From contig NC_004463.1 of assembly GCF_000011365.1 (NCBI RefSeq), forward strand, positions 5,566,001 through 5,630,000: DNA of 64,000 nt, read 5' to 3'. The notes beneath the pieces are model-generated. The model was not told where the DNA came from and searched no databases. It saw only the letters and a list, made by a program, of their open reading frames with translations. Of this stretch, positions 10,497 to 20,901 are shown piece after piece. Source of the DNA: Bradyrhizobium diazoefficiens USDA 110 (lineage in GTDB: Bacteria > Pseudomonadota > Alphaproteobacteria > Rhizobiales > Xanthobacteraceae). Positions within the stretch are counted from its first letter, which is position 1; every line of letters begins with the position of its first letter. The translations under genes and the position numbers were made by a program.

Positions 10497-11105
10497 TCAC
10501 TTCATTTCCGTCAGCCGCGCCGCGTAGCGGGCCATCAGGTCGACCTCGATATTGACCTCGGCCCCCGCCTTCCAGCCGCCGATCGTCGTGACGGTCAGCG
10601 TGTGCGGGATAATCAGCACCGAAAAGGTCACGTCCGCAACCGTATTGACCGTCAGCGAGACGCCGTCGAGCGTAATCGAGCCCTTGGTGGCGATGAACCG
10701 CGCCAGCTCGCGCGTCGTGGAGAGCACGAACCGCGCCATGTCGGGCAGGTCCTCGCGGCTGACGATGGTCGCGATCCCGTCGGCGTGACCGGCGACGATA
10801 TGGCCGCCGAGCTCATCGCCGATCTTGAGCGCGCGTTCGAGATTGAGCCTGGTGCCCACCCTCCAGTGCTTCGCCGTCGTGAGCGCCAGCGTCTCGGCGG
10901 CCGCATCGACGTCGAACCAGGCCTTGCCGCCCGCGACACCTGAAGCGACGACCGTCAGGCAGACGCCGTTGCAGGCGATCGAGGCGCCATCGGCAATGGT
11001 GGTCTGATCGTAGCTGCAGGCGATGCGCAGCCGGTGCAACTGGCCCTGCGCCGTTGGCGTGAAGCTGACGATCTCGCCGAGATCGGTGACAATGCCGGTG
11101 AACAT
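10497..11105 (-). CDS. ribE: Riboflavin synthase alpha chain
   Basis: This enzyme dismutates two lumazine molecules to riboflavin. The start is the ATG at 11105 (MFTGIVTDLGEI, the invariant family N-terminus); the open frame extends further but only as chance. About 202 residues form two lumazine-binding barrels. The first carries IACNGVCLTVV, the second has KGSITLDGVSLTVN, and each has the expected G-S/C-L-T-V core. The gene begins one base after the ribD stop. RibD, RibE and RibH complete riboflavin synthesis from the GTP branch. Confidence 0.96.
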   Translation of the reverse strand: MFTGIVTDLGEIVSFTPTAQGQLHRLRIACSYDQTTIADGASIACNGVCLTVVASGVAGGKAWFDVDAAAETLALTTAKHWRVGTRLNLERALKIGDELGGHIVAGHADGIATIVSREDLPDMARFVLSTTRELARFIATKGSITLDGVSLTVNTVADVTFSVLIIPHTLTVTTIGGWKAGAEVNIEVDLMARYAARLTEMK

Positions 11106-11106
11106 G

Positions 11107-12255
11107 TTAGGCGCGCTCGTAGATGGTGAGAGTATCCTTGTCGAATGTCTCGCTAGCATGAACCTTGTAGGCCTGCGACTGCGTGATTTTCGACAGGGGC
11201 AATGCATCGAGCGCATCGACGCCGCTGCTGCCGACCTCTTCCGCGCCGCGGAACAGCCAGATCTCGTCGACGAGATCGGCCGCCACGAACGAAGCCGCAA
11301 CGCGGCTGCCGCCCTCGACCATCAGCCGCGAAATGCCCTTCTCGGCCAGCACATGCAGCACTGCCGGCAGATCGAGCCCGGAGGCGTTTCCCGGCGGTAC
11401 GCGGATGATCTGCGCGCCGGCTGCTCCAAGCCGCGTGGCGGCCGCAGCCTCGGCAAGTTCAGAGCCCACCACCCACAGCGGCGTCTCGCGCGCGGAGCGC
11501 ACGAGCTGGCTCGCCGCGGACATGCGCAGGCTCTGGTCGAGGACAACGCGCACCGGCGAACGCGCAGCCATGCCGGGCAGGCGGCAGGTGAGAAGCGGAT
11601 CATCCGCCAGCACCGTGCCGATGCCGACCAGGATGGCATCGCTCTGCGCGCGGAGCAGATGGACGCGATTGCGCACAGCTTCGCCCGTGATCGCGACCGG
11701 CTTGCCGCCGGCGGCGCCGATCTTGCCGTCGGGCGAGACTGCGAGCTTCAGGATCACATGTGGGCGCCTGTCGCGGATGCGGCGGAAATGCCCGGCGTGG
11801 TCGAACGCAGCCTCCGCCGCGCAGAGACCCACGTCCACCGTGATGCCGGCCGCACGCAGACGGGCATGGCCCTGGCCTGCGACTTCAGGATTGGGATCCT
11901 CGATCGCCGCCACCACGCGCTTGATGCCGGCCGCAATCACCGCATCGGCACAAGGCGGCGATTTGCCGAAATGCGAGCACGGCTCCAGCGTGACGTAGAG
12001 CGTGGCCCCGCGCGCCGCCTCACCGGCACGCCGCAAGGCCTCGGGCTCGCCATGCGGACGTCCGCCGGGCTGCGTCCAGCCGCGGCCGACGATGACGCCG
12101 TCTTTCACGATGACGGCGCCGACGGCCGGATTGGGCCAGGTCCGCCCCTGCCCGCGCCGGCCGAGCGCCAGCGCAAGCTGCATGAAGCGGCGATCGGCGT
12201 CCTTGGATTCGCGGATCTTCTGCGCGAACTGATCCTCCAGGATGCGGAAGATCAT
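11107..12255 (-). CDS. ribD: Bifunctional pyrimidine deaminase / 5-amino-6-(5-phosphoribosylamino)uracil reductase
   Basis: RibD carries out the deaminase and reductase steps of riboflavin synthesis. The N-terminal deaminase has the zinc site: [11 protein letters not shown] supplies His and the catalytic Glu, and [17 protein letters not shown] supplies two Cys. The C-terminal part after about residue 150 is the NADPH-dependent reductase ([17 protein letters not shown], then the [11 protein letters not shown] motif). At 382 residues it is full length. The start overlaps the nrdR stop by four bases, which supports this ATG. Confidence 0.96.
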   Translation of the reverse strand: MIFRILEDQFAQKIRESKDADRRFMQLALALGRRGQGRTWPNPAVGAVIVKDGVIVGRGWTQPGGRPHGEPEALRRAGEAARGATLYVTLEPCSHFGKSPPCADAVIAAGIKRVVAAIEDPNPEVAGQGHARLRAAGITVDVGLCAAEAAFDHAGHFRRIRDRRPHVILKLAVSPDGKIGAAGGKPVAITGEAVRNRVHLLRAQSDAILVGIGTVLADDPLLTCRLPGMAARSPVRVVLDQSLRMSAASQLVRSARETPLWVVGSELAEAAAATRLGAAGAQIIRVPPGNASGLDLPAVLHVLAEKGISRLMVEGGSRVAASFVAADLVDEIWLFRGAEEVGSSGVDALDALPLSKITQSQAYKVHASETFDKDTLTIYERA

Positions 12256-12734
12256 TTGCGGATCGCGGCGAGCCGCGCTTCCTCCTCACCGGAGAGCTCG
12301 CCGAGCACGTCGGCGAAATCCTTGGCCTCACGGAAATTGCGGTAGACCGAGGCGAAGCGCACATAGGCGACGTCGTCGAGCGTGCGCAGATGCTCCATCA
12401 CGGTCTCGCCGATCACCTCGGAGGAGATCTCGGCTTCGCCCCCGGTCTCGAGCTCGCGCACGATGGTGGAGACCATCTTCTCCACCCGCTCCGGCTCGAC
12501 CTGCCGCTTGCGAAGTGAGATCTGCACCGAGCGCATCAGCTTGTCGCGGTCGAACGGCACACGGCGGCCGTTGCGCTTGATCACCGTGAGCTCGCGCAGC
12601 TGCACGCGCTCGAAGGTGGTGAAGCGGAAATTGCAGGCGACGCACACGCGCCGCCTGCGGATCACGGACGAGTCCTCGGTCGGACGCGAGTCCTTTACCT
12701 GCGTATCGAGACTGTTGCAGTTCGGGCAGCGCAT
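12252..12734 (-). CDS. nrdR: Transcriptional repressor NrdR
   Basis: NrdR is a nucleotide-sensing repressor of ribonucleotide reductase genes. The 160-residue product opens with the zinc finger [18 protein letters not shown] and [14 protein letters not shown] (two CxxC pairs). An ATP-cone domain follows ([20 protein letters not shown]). It lies 15 bases after the glyA stop and overlaps ribD by four bases, the common alphaproteobacterial order glyA-nrdR-ribD. Confidence 0.97.
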   Translation of the reverse strand: MRCPNCNSLDTQVKDSRPTEDSSVIRRRRVCVACNFRFTTFERVQLRELTVIKRNGRRVPFDRDKLMRSVQISLRKRQVEPERVEKMVSTIVRELETGGEAEISSEVIGETVMEHLRTLDDVAYVRFASVYRNFREAKDFADVLGELSGEEEARLAAIRK

Positions 12735-12749
12735 CCGCTTGGCCTAGCC

Positions 12750-14048
12750 TTACTGATAGATCGGGAACCGGTCGGTGAGCGCCTTGACCCGTTCCTTGAT
12801 CGCGGCTTCCACCAGCGGCGCCTTGCCGTCGTCGGACTGCGCGATCGCGTTGAGAACCTCGGCGATCATGCCGCCGACCTGCTGGAATTCAGCGACGCCG
12901 AAACCGCGGGTCGTAGCCGCCGGGGTGCCGAGACGCAGACCCGAGGTCACGAAGGGCTTTTCGGGGTCGAAGGGAATGCCGTTCTTGTTGCAGGTGATGG
13001 CTGCGCGGACCAGCGCCTTCTCCGAGACGTTGCCCTTCAGGCCCTTCGGCCTGAGGTCGACCAGCATCAGATGGTTGTCGGTACCGCCGGACACAATATC
13101 GAACCCGTGGCTCTTCATCGCCTCGGCCAGCGCTTTGGCGTTCTCGACGACGTTCTTCGCATAGACCTTGAAGTCCGGACGCAGCGCCTCGCCGAAGGCG
13201 ACCGCCTTCGCCGCGATCACATGCATCAGGGGGCCGCCCTGCAGGCCCGGGAAGATCGCCGAGTTGAGCTTCTTGGCGAGTGTCTCGTCGTTAGAGAGGA
13301 TCAGGCCGCCGCGCGGACCGCGCAGCGACTTGTGCGTCGTCGTTGTGGTGACGTGCGCATACGGCACCGGCGAGGCATGCACGCCGCCGGCGACGAGGCC
13401 GGCGAAGTGGGCCATGTCGACCAGGAGGTAAGCGCCGACACTGTCCGCGATCTCGCGGAAACGCTTGAAGTCCCAGGCGCGCGAATAGGCCGAGCCGCCG
13501 GCGACGATCAGCTTCGGCTTGATCTCCTCGGCCTGCTTCTGGACCGCGTCCATGTCGATGATCTGGTCCTCGCGGCGCACGGTATAGTGCGCGGCCTTGA
13601 ACCACTTGCCGCTCATGTTGACGGGCGAGCCATGGGTGAGATGGCCGCCGGCCGCGAGGTCGAGGCCCATGAAGGTGTCGCCGGGCTGGAGCAGCGCCAG
13701 GAACACCGCCTGGTTCATCTGGCTGCCGGAGTTCGGCTGGACGTTGGCGAAGCCAGCGCCAAACAGCTTCTTGGCGCGGTCGATCGCGAGGTTCTCGGCG
13801 ACGTCGACCCACTCACAACCGCCATAGTAACGCGCGCCCGGATAACCTTCCGCATATTTGTTGGTCATCACCGAACCCTGCGCTTCCAGCACGGCACGGC
13901 TGACGATGTTCTCGGAGGCGATCAGCTCGACCTCATGGCGCTGCCGGCCGAGCTCGCCCTTGATGGCGGCTGCGATTTCCGGGTCGGCCTGGTCGAGCGA
14001 GGCGGTGAAAAACGAATCGGGCGCGGAGGCGGTTTTGGCTGAGGTCAT
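12750..14048 (-). CDS. glyA: Serine hydroxymethyltransferase
   Basis: GlyA interconverts serine and glycine and makes 5,10-methylene-tetrahydrofolate. The 432-residue protein has the expected [35 protein letters not shown] region. The PLP-binding Lys240 lies in [17 protein letters not shown], and the cofactor-stacking segment is [15 protein letters not shown]. It is the first gene of the run that continues into nrdR, ribD, ribE, ribH, nusB and thiL. The roughly 265 bases upstream to the next gene hold no obvious riboswitch. Confidence 0.98.
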   Translation of the reverse strand: MTSAKTASAPDSFFTASLDQADPEIAAAIKGELGRQRHEVELIASENIVSRAVLEAQGSVMTNKYAEGYPGARYYGGCEWVDVAENLAIDRAKKLFGAGFANVQPNSGSQMNQAVFLALLQPGDTFMGLDLAAGGHLTHGSPVNMSGKWFKAAHYTVRREDQIIDMDAVQKQAEEIKPKLIVAGGSAYSRAWDFKRFREIADSVGAYLLVDMAHFAGLVAGGVHASPVPYAHVTTTTTHKSLRGPRGGLILSNDETLAKKLNSAIFPGLQGGPLMHVIAAKAVAFGEALRPDFKVYAKNVVENAKALAEAMKSHGFDIVSGGTDNHLMLVDLRPKGLKGNVSEKALVRAAITCNKNGIPFDPEKPFVTSGLRLGTPAATTRGFGVAEFQQVGGMIAEVLNAIAQSDDGKAPLVEAAIKERVKALTDRFPIYQ

Positions 14049-14314
14049 CTTGCGAATATCTCCACCGCCGCAGCCTTTTGGCGGGCTACGGGCGGGTCTG
14101 GTGTGGCGATCGGAAGCGGCGAGCGCGATCTACCACATCGCCCGCCCCCGGCCAAGTAGTTGCGGGTCGGGCCTGATATTTATGCAAGATATGGTGGGGA
14201 TTGAAGGATCCGGACGCTGGAGCGGTTCGCTGGAACCGCCCCGTTCCGATGATGCCTGAAGGGGCCGTTTTGGACCTTAAGGTCCTGCCGGCCGATGAGA
14301 GCCGCCCCTCCCCC

Positions 14315-14536
14315 CTAGAGCCCAGTATACCCGGCCTTCACGGGGTCCACGCTGCCGTCGAGCTGGCGCAGATAGGTCAGGCCGCAGACCGTCAACCTGT
14401 GCGGGTCCTTCTCACCCGCTTCAATCAGCGTGTTGAGGTAGTTCGTCACCTTGGCGCGTGCCTCCTCGCTGGCCGCCGCCGTGCGATTGGCGAGCAGGTC
14501 ATAAGTCTGCATGATGCGGTCGATGGCAGCGTCCAT
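14315..14536 (-). CDS. Small hypothetical protein (73 aa)
   Basis: A 73-residue protein starting MDAAIDRIMQTYDLLANR and ending VDPVKAGYTGL. The start at 14536 is preceded by AGAGGG at a good ribosome-binding distance, while the frame upstream is out of context because it crosses the next gene. It is mostly helical and polar, with two Cys-free helices and a C-terminal LTYLRQLDGS segment. No membrane segment is seen. It lies 37 bases downstream of another tiny gene on the same strand, so the two are probably cotranscribed. I do not recognise a function. Confidence 0.65.
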   Translation of the reverse strand: MDAAIDRIMQTYDLLANRTAAASEEARAKVTNYLNTLIEAGEKDPHRLTVCGLTYLRQLDGSVDPVKAGYTGL

Positions 14537-14573
14537 GGCACCCTCTGGTTCTCTGGAATGTCGGGAGTTTTGA

Positions 14574-14810
14574 TCAGGCAACCGCGCGGGCCTCGGACTG
14601 CGTCTCGAACCTGGCGATCGCCTTGTTGGCGAGCCTGATCTTGTTGAATTCGCCGTGCTGGAGCAGCTTGATGATGATCTCGAGCAGGTGTTCGTTGGTG
14701 ACGAGCGTGTCGGGAATCGCACCGGATCGGCGGAGGTAATTCGCGGCGATGGCATAGGCATCACTCACGAGTTGGACGTTCATGACCTGCAGCCCGCGCC
14801 CGACCAGCAT
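14574..14810 (-). CDS. Small hypothetical protein (78 aa)
   Basis: A 78-residue protein starting MLVGRGLQVMNVQLVSDAYA. The ATG at 14810 has a strong GGAGGA site six bases upstream, which decides it over the longer open frame to 14861. The rest is amphipathic: AIAANYLRRSGAIPDTLVTNEHLLEII and then FNKIRLANKAIARFE. Neither a signal peptide nor a metal motif is visible. It precedes the 73-residue gene and follows the ldtR terminator, so the pair forms its own small unit. Function unknown. Confidence 0.7.
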   Translation of the reverse strand: MLVGRGLQVMNVQLVSDAYAIAANYLRRSGAIPDTLVTNEHLLEIIIKLLQHGEFNKIRLANKAIARFETQSEARAVA

Positions 14811-14890
14811 CGCATCCTCCGAATCCAGAGAACTAACGGCGATACCGGGCTCCGGTTCCACCCGATCGGCGAATTTTCTCGCAACTGCAA

Positions 14891-14932
14891 AATGACAAAA
14901 CGCACCGGTCCGGGAGAAACCGGGCCGGTGCG
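14891..14932 (-). terminator. Rho-independent terminator after ldtR
   Basis: Arms 14901-14913 and 14920-14932 pair over 13 bp with one G-T wobble and a 6-base loop. On the minus strand the stem is followed by TTTT and then an AT-rich stretch. It ends the ldtR transcript just after the possible 16-codon ORF. Confidence 0.88.
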
Positions 14933-14942
14933 CTTGGGGAAG

Positions 14943-14993
14943 TCAGGCACGTTCGGGAGGCTTGCCGGTCTTGTTGCGGGCCGGCTTGGCCAT
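14943..14993 (-). CDS. Possible 16-residue leader-type or small ORF after ldtR
   Basis: A short frame MAKPARNKTGKPPERA, preceded by AAGGGA four bases before the ATG. It begins 15 bases after the ldtR stop and ends about ten bases before the terminator stem, so it would be the last cistron of the ldtR message. The product is very basic. It is too short to judge by composition and may be chance; conservation in related genomes would decide. Confidence 0.35.
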   Translation of the reverse strand: MAKPARNKTGKPPERA

Positions 14994-15007
14994 GATCCCT
15001 TGGAAAC

Positions 15008-15526
15008 TCAGAGCCGATACAGGATCTGGTCGGTCCAGAACCGCTCGAGACGGTGCAGCGACTTGTTGAGGGTCGAGAATTCCTCGCCCGAGATGCCGCC
15101 GACCTGCTCGACCGTCTTGACGTGCTTCTGGTAGAGCGAGTCGACGATACGGCGGACTTCCTGGCCCTGCGGCGTCAGGCGGATGCGCACCGAGCGGCGA
15201 TCGACGCGCGAGCGCTGGTGATCGAGGAAGCCGAGCTCGACGAGCTTCTTCAGATTGTAGGAGACGTTGGAGCCGAGATAGTAGCCGCGCGTGCGCAGCT
15301 CGCCCGCGGTCAGCTCCTTGTCGCCGATGTTGTAGAGCAGGAGCGCCTGCACCGAGTTGATGTCGGCGCGACCGCGGCGATCGAACTCGTCCTTGATGAC
15401 GTCGAGGAGCCGGCGATGCAGCCGCTCCACCAGAGTCAAAGCTTCCAGATAGAGCGACTGCACCGAACCCTGCTGGCCGGAGACGCGCTCTGCGGTATCT
15501 GCCGCAGTTGCGACGGCTTTCATCAT
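15008..15526 (-). CDS. ldtR: MarR-family transcriptional regulator LdtR
   Basis: A 172-residue winged-helix regulator. In Liberibacter and Sinorhizobium, LdtR controls an L,D-transpeptidase gene and osmotic tolerance. The sequence here has the family's long N-terminal helix (VQSLYLEALTLVERLHRRLLDVIKDEF). The DNA-binding part follows (ELTAGELRTRGYYLGSNVSYNLKKLVELGFLDHQRSRVDRRSVRIRLT), and a C-terminal dimer helix ends it. Two adjacent ATG codons begin the frame (MMKAV), with GGGGAAG just upstream. A strong terminator lies downstream. Confidence 0.85.
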   Translation of the reverse strand: MMKAVATAADTAERVSGQQGSVQSLYLEALTLVERLHRRLLDVIKDEFDRRGRADINSVQALLLYNIGDKELTAGELRTRGYYLGSNVSYNLKKLVELGFLDHQRSRVDRRSVRIRLTPQGQEVRRIVDSLYQKHVKTVEQVGGISGEEFSTLNKSLHRLERFWTDQILYRL

Positions 15527-17694
<2,168 letters not shown>

Positions 17695-17702
17695 GGTCAT
17701 TG

Positions 17703-17839
17703 TCGTCCTGGCGATGGCCGGGACCCATACCGCGTGATCCATCGATGGCGGGCGGTATTCGTACCAGCGAAGGAATCAAACTTCTGGTCTTCGCCAAACT
17801 CTTCCTGGGGTAATGGGTCCTGGCTTTCGCCAGGACGAC
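17703..17839. repeat. Intergenic palindromic repeat, family C copy 1
   Basis: Outer arms cgtcctggcg (17704-17713) and cgccaggacg (17829-17838) enclose about 115 bases. A second pair (gggacccat and atgggtcc) lies inside them. The same hairpin end recurs as a minimal element at 30470-30497. It follows hemB directly. Confidence 0.75.
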
Positions 17840-17987
17840 GCTTGGGTTCGCGGTTGCAGCTCGTCCCTCCCGCCCCCTCGCCCCCGAATCGCCGGAATAT
17901 TTCGGCTTGTTAATCCCGACGCCCTTGGCACGCGGACGGCCTGTTCCCATGTCCTGCCACGGAAGTTTCCCATCTGGAGGATGGACC

Positions 17988-18545
17988 ATGTCGTATTCGG
18001 ACTCGGGCAATTCAGGACCCCAGGCAGGCGCCTGGCGCAATGACGGCGGGGTGCAACCGCACGCTTACGATCCATATCTGCACCCGGAACTGTTCCGCGG
18101 CGTCGCGACGCGGCGGGTGTTCGCCTTCCTGATCGACATGGTCGTGATCGCGGTGCCGGTCATCCTCGGCTACCTCTTCATCGCCTTGTTCGGCGTGGTC
18201 ACGCTCGGTATCGGCTGGGCGCTGTTCTGGCTGGCCTGGCCGGCGTCCGTGATCTGGGCCATCGTCTATTACGGCGCCTGCATCGGCGGTCCGTCGTCGG
18301 CGACGATCGGCATGCGGGTGATGGACCTGGAGTTGCGCACCTGGTACGGCGCTCCTGGCTATTTCGTGCTCGGCGCCACCCATGCCGTATTGTTCTGGGT
18401 GACAGTTTCGTTCCTGTCGCCGTTCGTGGTCCTGGTCGGCCTGTTCAACGGCCGCCGGCGCCTTTTGCATGACTTCGTGCTCGGAACGGTCGTGATCAAC
18501 AACTCGGTCCGCGCACCCCTGCCCCAGGGCGCCAGAACCTACTGA
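17988..18545 (+). CDS. RDD family membrane protein
   Basis: A 185-residue inner-membrane protein. The ATG at 17988 (MSYSDSGNSGPQAG) follows TGGAGGA and is preferred over the longer frame. A soluble head ends in HPELFRGVATRRVFAFLIDM, the RDD signature with Arg before the first helix and Asp within it. Three further helices follow, and the conserved GMRVMDLELRT lies between helices two and three. Related RDD proteins are mostly uncharacterised; some have been linked to ion transport. Its neighbours hemB and bpt give no clear clue. Confidence 0.85.
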   Translation: MSYSDSGNSGPQAGAWRNDGGVQPHAYDPYLHPELFRGVATRRVFAFLIDMVVIAVPVILGYLFIALFGVVTLGIGWALFWLAWPASVIWAIVYYGACIGGPSSATIGMRVMDLELRTWYGAPGYFVLGATHAVLFWVTVSFLSPFVVLVGLFNGRRRLLHDFVLGTVVINNSVRAPLPQGARTY

Positions 18546-18664
18546 TCAAGAACCTATCAACCAGGACCGGCTAAGCTGAGTGATCTGACCTGCCGAGCAG
18601 ACCAATTGACCGAGGGCTTCCGTAGCGCGATGCTGACACCCGTTTTGGAGGCCCACGACGTCCC

Positions 18665-19441
18665 TTGACCCAGCACTCGCGCGACACCCCCCAATTTTAC
18701 CTTACGGCGCCTTCTCCCTGCCCGTATCTGCCGGGCCGGCATGAGCGCAAGGTGTTCACGCACCTCGTGGGTGACCGCGCGGGCGACCTCAACGACCTCC
18801 TGACCCATGGCGGCTTCCGCCGCAGCCAGTCGATCGCCTATCGGCCCGCCTGCGACCAGTGCCGCGCCTGCGTGTCGGTCCGGGTCATCGCCAACGAGTT
18901 CCGCCCGTCCCGCAACTTCCGCAAGGTGATAGCGCGTAACGCCGACATCATCGGCGAGCAGCGCAGTGCGGTCCCGACTTCCGAGCAATATTCGGTATTC
19001 CGTGCCTATCTCGACGCTCGCCACCGCCACGGCGGCATGGCCGACATGACCGTGCTCGACTACGCCATGATGGTCGAGGACAGCCATGTCGAGACCCGCA
19101 TCATCGAGTACCGCAAGCGCGGCCCCGACAGCGGTATCACCGGCCGCGGCGAGGAGCTGATCGCGGTTGCGCTCACCGACGTGCTCAGCGACGGCCTGTC
19201 GATGGTCTATTCCTTCTTCGAGCCGAGCCAGGTCAGCCGCTCGATGGGCACCTTCATGATCCTCGACCACATCGCCCGCGCCCGTCGGCAAGGGTTGCCC
19301 TATGTCTATCTCGGCTACTGGATCGAGGGCTCGAAGAAGATGGACTACAAGGCCCGCTTCCTGCCGCAGCAGCGCCTCGCTCCGTCGGGCTGGCTGCGCA
19401 TCGACGCGCAAGGGGATGCGGCGTCAGAGCCGCAGGACTAA
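18665..19441 (+). CDS. bpt: Aspartate/glutamate leucyltransferase (arginyltransferase-like)
   Basis: Bpt moves Leu from Leu-tRNA to proteins with N-terminal Asp or Glu, marking them for ClpS/ClpAP degradation. The 258-residue protein starts at a TTG ([13 protein letters not shown]), the family's conserved start. It has the Cys motif [13 protein letters not shown], then [16 protein letters not shown] and the C-terminal [18 protein letters not shown] segment. It is convergent with the DyP peroxidase gene, whose stop is 21 bases away. Confidence 0.93.
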   Translation: MTQHSRDTPQFYLTAPSPCPYLPGRHERKVFTHLVGDRAGDLNDLLTHGGFRRSQSIAYRPACDQCRACVSVRVIANEFRPSRNFRKVIARNADIIGEQRSAVPTSEQYSVFRAYLDARHRHGGMADMTVLDYAMMVEDSHVETRIIEYRKRGPDSGITGRGEELIAVALTDVLSDGLSMVYSFFEPSQVSRSMGTFMILDHIARARRQGLPYVYLGYWIEGSKKMDYKARFLPQQRLAPSGWLRIDAQGDAASEPQD

Positions 19442-19461
19442 GCCCTCCGCCGTCTTCCCTC

Positions 19462-20901
19462 TCAGGAGGCCGCTTCAACCTGACGCGACGGGGCAGGCTT
19501 TGCACCGGCGCGACCTCCGGCGATGAACTGAAGCGCCGCGATCCCCGGCAAGAAGTAGTAACCGCCTCCGAGCGCCTGCGTGAACGAGGCCAGCGTCACT
19601 TCGCTGCCGCTCGGCAATCCCGGAATGGTGAACGTCTTCGGGACAGGCGACGAACCCACGACAGGATCGTCCTGGCCTTCAAGAGTCCCGAACCGGGGGT
19701 TTTGCACCCAGCGCTGGTGGATGAACTCGAACTGGCGCTCGATATCGGCATTGCACGCGATAAAGAACAAGCCATCGCACGACGTGCCGCTTTCGGTCGT
19801 CTCACGATAGGGCCGTCCACGGCGGAGCAACCTGTGCAGCTTGGATGATTTGATGCTCGATGGCACATCGATGCCAAGGGAATCGCGCGGATTGGACCGG
19901 CGGACATGAGCTCCCTGGGGGCAAACGAAGCCGTTTGCGTCCTGGACTCGATAGCGGAAGGCGTCCGCCGCCGAATCCGACCCCAGAGGTCCCTGCCATC
20001 CGAGCGGCATGCCGTCCATCCGACGCCCCATCATTTTTTCGCAGATCGCCCGGCCATTCGCTGCCTTGAACCGCTCGAACGCATCGACATCCTGCGCGAT
20101 CTGCCGCACGGCCAGGTAGCTTCCGTTCAGCGTGAAGCGGGCACTGGACTGCGGCCACTCCTTCACGTTGGGACAGTAGGTGAGTTCGTCATATTCGTTG
20201 CGATAGCCAAGAATGAATTCTCCGGGCTCGACGACACGATCCTCATAGAGGTCGCCGGCATCGCGCTTGGCCTGCTTCAGCGCGGCCCCCCCCTCTTCCC
20301 TGAGGCCGCGGATCACGGGTTGAGCGAGGCCGTCGCGGAACCCGAACGGCTCGCGCAGTTTGCCATCTTCCTCTTTCTTGAACGAGCAAGGATTGTTTTC
20401 AACGGTCCTGACGATGAATGCATCCGGATCGGGATCCTCCATTCGCGATTTTTCGTCGAGCACCCACCATTGCGCAACGAGGATGTGAACGGTTTGGCGG
20501 CCGTCGGGGTCTTCAACATCCGACCAGCGCCATTGATCACGCCCAGCGTCCCTCAACAGCTCTTTGCGCAATGCGCTTCCCATGCCACTGCTGAAAGCAG
20601 TCGGAAACGGATGCGTTTCCGCCTCGGTACAGCCAAGCTTCTTCAGCCCTGAAAAACTGAAGGCGACCGCCACGGCCTCGCTGATCGACTCTTCCGGTTT
20701 CTTCCTGCCCGTCCCGACACGCTTGGCGCTGACGACCAAACCGCTGTCGACGAGTTTCGCGAGCCAGGCCCGGGCCTGATCCACGCGGCCTTCGCGGATC
20801 GTGAGCAACCAGAAGCGGCTGCTCTTGAGCCAGCCGAAGCCGCTCTTCAGCATGCCCTGGATGTCGTCGCTTTGCTCGGAGAGAAGCGGTGCGTGCTTCA
20901 T
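19462..20901 (-). CDS. DyP-type heme peroxidase
   Basis: A 479-residue dye-decolorizing-type peroxidase, a heme enzyme that oxidises substrates with hydrogen peroxide. The distal catalytic Asp190 lies in FGFRDG, the proximal heme ligand His332 in CPQGAHVRRSNPRD, and the distal Arg near 361 in RRGRPYRE. The C-terminus has the usual FTQALGGGYYFLPG. No signal peptide is seen, so it is cytoplasmic or packaged. The start at 20901 overlaps the stop of the membrane-protein gene by four bases; the longer open frame is rejected. The length and motifs fit the long (class C/D-like) DyPs. It is the last gene of the four-gene unit. Confidence 0.9.
   Translation of the reverse strand: MKHAPLLSEQSDDIQGMLKSGFGWLKSSRFWLLTIREGRVDQARAWLAKLVDSGLVVSAKRVGTGRKKPEESISEAVAVAFSFSGLKKLGCTEAETHPFPTAFSSGMGSALRKELLRDAGRDQWRWSDVEDPDGRQTVHILVAQWWVLDEKSRMEDPDPDAFIVRTVENNPCSFKKEEDGKLREPFGFRDGLAQPVIRGLREEGGAALKQAKRDAGDLYEDRVVEPGEFILGYRNEYDELTYCPNVKEWPQSSARFTLNGSYLAVRQIAQDVDAFERFKAANGRAICEKMMGRRMDGMPLGWQGPLGSDSAADAFRYRVQDANGFVCPQGAHVRRSNPRDSLGIDVPSSIKSSKLHRLLRRGRPYRETTESGTSCDGLFFIACNADIERQFEFIHQRWVQNPRFGTLEGQDDPVVGSSPVPKTFTIPGLPSGSEVTLASFTQALGGGYYFLPGIAALQFIAGGRAGAKPAPSRQVEAAS

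Noticed and set aside
10342..10500. FMN riboswitch before the riboflavin genes
   Set aside because: The structured DNA here is a nested palindrome of the repeat type and lies inside the operon, not in its leader; no RFN-box sequence pattern is seen.
14049..14314. Glycine riboswitch upstream of glyA
   Set aside because: No tandem glycine-aptamer pattern could be seen in the leader.
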